64,000 nt of DNA from Nocardioides sp. J54 (GTDB taxonomy: Bacteria > Actinomycetota > Actinomycetes > Propionibacteriales > Nocardioidaceae), in NCBI RefSeq assembly GCF_000519005.1, contig NZ_JAER01000022.1:1-64000 (forward strand), read 5' to 3'. Under the pieces are notes generated by a model, which worked only from the letters and a program-made list of their open reading frames with translations, was not told the origin of the DNA and ran no database searches. Below are positions 63,256 to 64,000 of the stretch, one piece after another. The translations under genes and the position numbers were made by a program. Numbering within the stretch: the stretch's first letter is position 1; every line of letters starts with the position of its first letter.

Positions 63256-63999
63256 TCAGGTGCCGAGCGAGATGCCACCGTCGACGTAGAGCGTCTGGCC
63301 GGTGACGTACGACGCCTCGTCGGAGGCCAGGAAGGCGACCGCGGCGGCGATGTCGGCCGGGTAGCCGATCCGGCGCACCGGGTTGGCCTCGGCGTTGAGC
63401 TTGAAGAACTCGTCCGGCTCCATCTTCAGGCGCGTCGCGGTGGCCTCGGTCATCTCGGTGACGATGAAGCCCGGGGCGACGGCGTTCACGTTGATGCCGA
63501 AGGGGCCGAGCTCGATGCCCAGGGTGCGGGTGAAGCCCTGGATGCCCATCTTCGCGGCCGAGTAGTTGGCCTGGCCGCGGTTGCCCAGCGCCGAGACGCT
63601 GGAGATGTTCACGATCTTGCCGTACTTCTGTTCCACGAAGTGCTTCTGGGCAGCCTTGGACAGCAGGAACGCGCCCTTGAGGTGCACGCCCATGACCAGG
63701 TCCCAGTCCTCCTCGGTCATCTTGAAGAGGAGGTTGTCGCGGGTGATGCCGGCGTTGTTGACGAGGATGTGGATCCCGCCCAGCTCGCTGACGACCCGCT
63801 CGATGGCGGCGTCGACCGACGCGCCGTCGGAGACGTTCGCGCCGATGCCGACGGCCTTCGCGCCCTCGACCAGTGGCAGCTTCGCAGCGGCCTCGGCCGC
63901 GGCGCCCTCGTCGAGGTCGACGATCGCGATCGACGCGCCCTCCTCGGCGAAACGGGAGGCGGTGCCGAACCCGATCCCGCGCGCAGCTCCGGTGATGAC
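63256..63999 (-). CDS. Short-chain dehydrogenase, 3-oxoacyl-ACP reductase type (5' end outside window)
   Basis: The visible part is about 247 residues, beginning in VITGAARGIGFGTASRFAEE, so a few N-terminal residues are missing beyond the window edge. Rossmann cofactor motif TGAARGIG, NNAG motif in ILVNNAGITRDNLLFKM, catalytic Ser in NISSVSALGNRG and YSAAK (Tyr, Lys). End SYVTGQTLYVDGGISLGT is typical of FabG-like NADPH reductases. It may act in fatty-acid or polyhydroxyalkanoate synthesis; substrate not certain. Confidence 0.93.
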   Translation of the reverse strand, partial: VITGAARGIGFGTASRFAEEGASIAIVDLDEGAAAEAAAKLPLVEGAKAVGIGANVSDGASVDAAIERVVSELGGIHILVNNAGITRDNLLFKMTEEDWDLVMGVHLKGAFLLSKAAQKHFVEQKYGKIVNISSVSALGNRGQANYSAAKMGIQGFTRTLGIELGPFGINVNAVAPGFIVTEMTEATATRLKMEPDEFFKLNAEANPVRRIGYPADIAAAVAFLASDEASYVTGQTLYVDGGISLGT

Positions 64000-64000
64000 G

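Overview
This window is about 73 percent GC with dense, mostly monocistronic or short-operon gene packing, many GTG starts and frequent leaderless promoters. It carries marker families of high-GC Gram-positives: PafBC-like WYL pairs, the CysO/CysM/Mec sulfur system, DUF2017, DUF3039, DUF3048, DUF3152, an IdeR-type iron box and a Nur-type nickel box. I infer an actinobacterium, most likely Nocardioidaceae (Nocardioides-like). I see no prophage, insertion sequence, integrase or CRISPR array. The DNA looks like native chromosome, with a few odd repeat-rich spots.

Layout. 1-854 holds no gene. It is a 221-bp tandem repeat followed by a composite dispersed repeat (modules A and B) that recurs at 9131-9395. 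855-7601 (minus) runs prsW-like protease, two dynamin-like GTPases, a single-stranded DNA-binding protein and ettA. 7675-13289 holds an Xaa-Pro aminopeptidase, an ACT-domain malic enzyme, a possible metal-linked membrane pair (DUF4396 plus a 45-residue peptide), tRNA-Arg and two unknown genes. 13523-18355 (minus) is an HTH/ECF-S-like fusion, then an operon of MauE/DoxX, DsbA, an aminodeoxyfutalosine/adenosine deaminase and an acyl-CoA dehydrogenase. 18440-25381 has orn, tRNA-His, a MarR-GNAT fusion, a penicillin acylase relative, pirin, an FAD oxidoreductase and tRNA-Lys.

25525-32531 contains a GAF-ANTAR protein, a DoxX gene framed by inverted arrays of 22-bp repeats (the most unusual structure here), two WYL regulators, a crotonase and a secreted acylase. 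32632-35735 (minus) is a cbiMNQO-type ECF metal importer with a Nur-like box, trailed by DUF3618 and a GroES-like gene. 35841-50367 is the conserved actinobacterial block clpS, DUF2017, mec, cysO, cysM, murI, an Rv1339-like metallo-hydrolase, rph and rdgB, here opened up by inserted genes: a desaturase, a DUF3152 protease-like protein, a phosphodiesterase-like lipoprotein and an ABC exporter with a two-component system. 51025-57765 carries MarR-MFS, thioesterase/HxlR and an IdeR-box siderophore importer. 57838-64000 has a helicase, DUF3039, YqgE, an unknown gene divergent from a TetR regulator, a DUF3048 lipoprotein and the 3' part of a fabG-type reductase.

Themes. Several divergent gene pairs share a near-perfect palindrome that is probably the operator of the adjacent regulator: MarR-GNAT, TCS/ABC, MarR-MFS, HxlR/thioesterase, TetR/unknown and pirin/oxidoreductase. 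Ten genes have a TAnnnT -10 element placed 6-8 bases before the start codon, the signature of leaderless mRNAs. Metal handling recurs: nickel or cobalt uptake, siderophore iron uptake, and a His-rich membrane protein behind a CsoR-like site.
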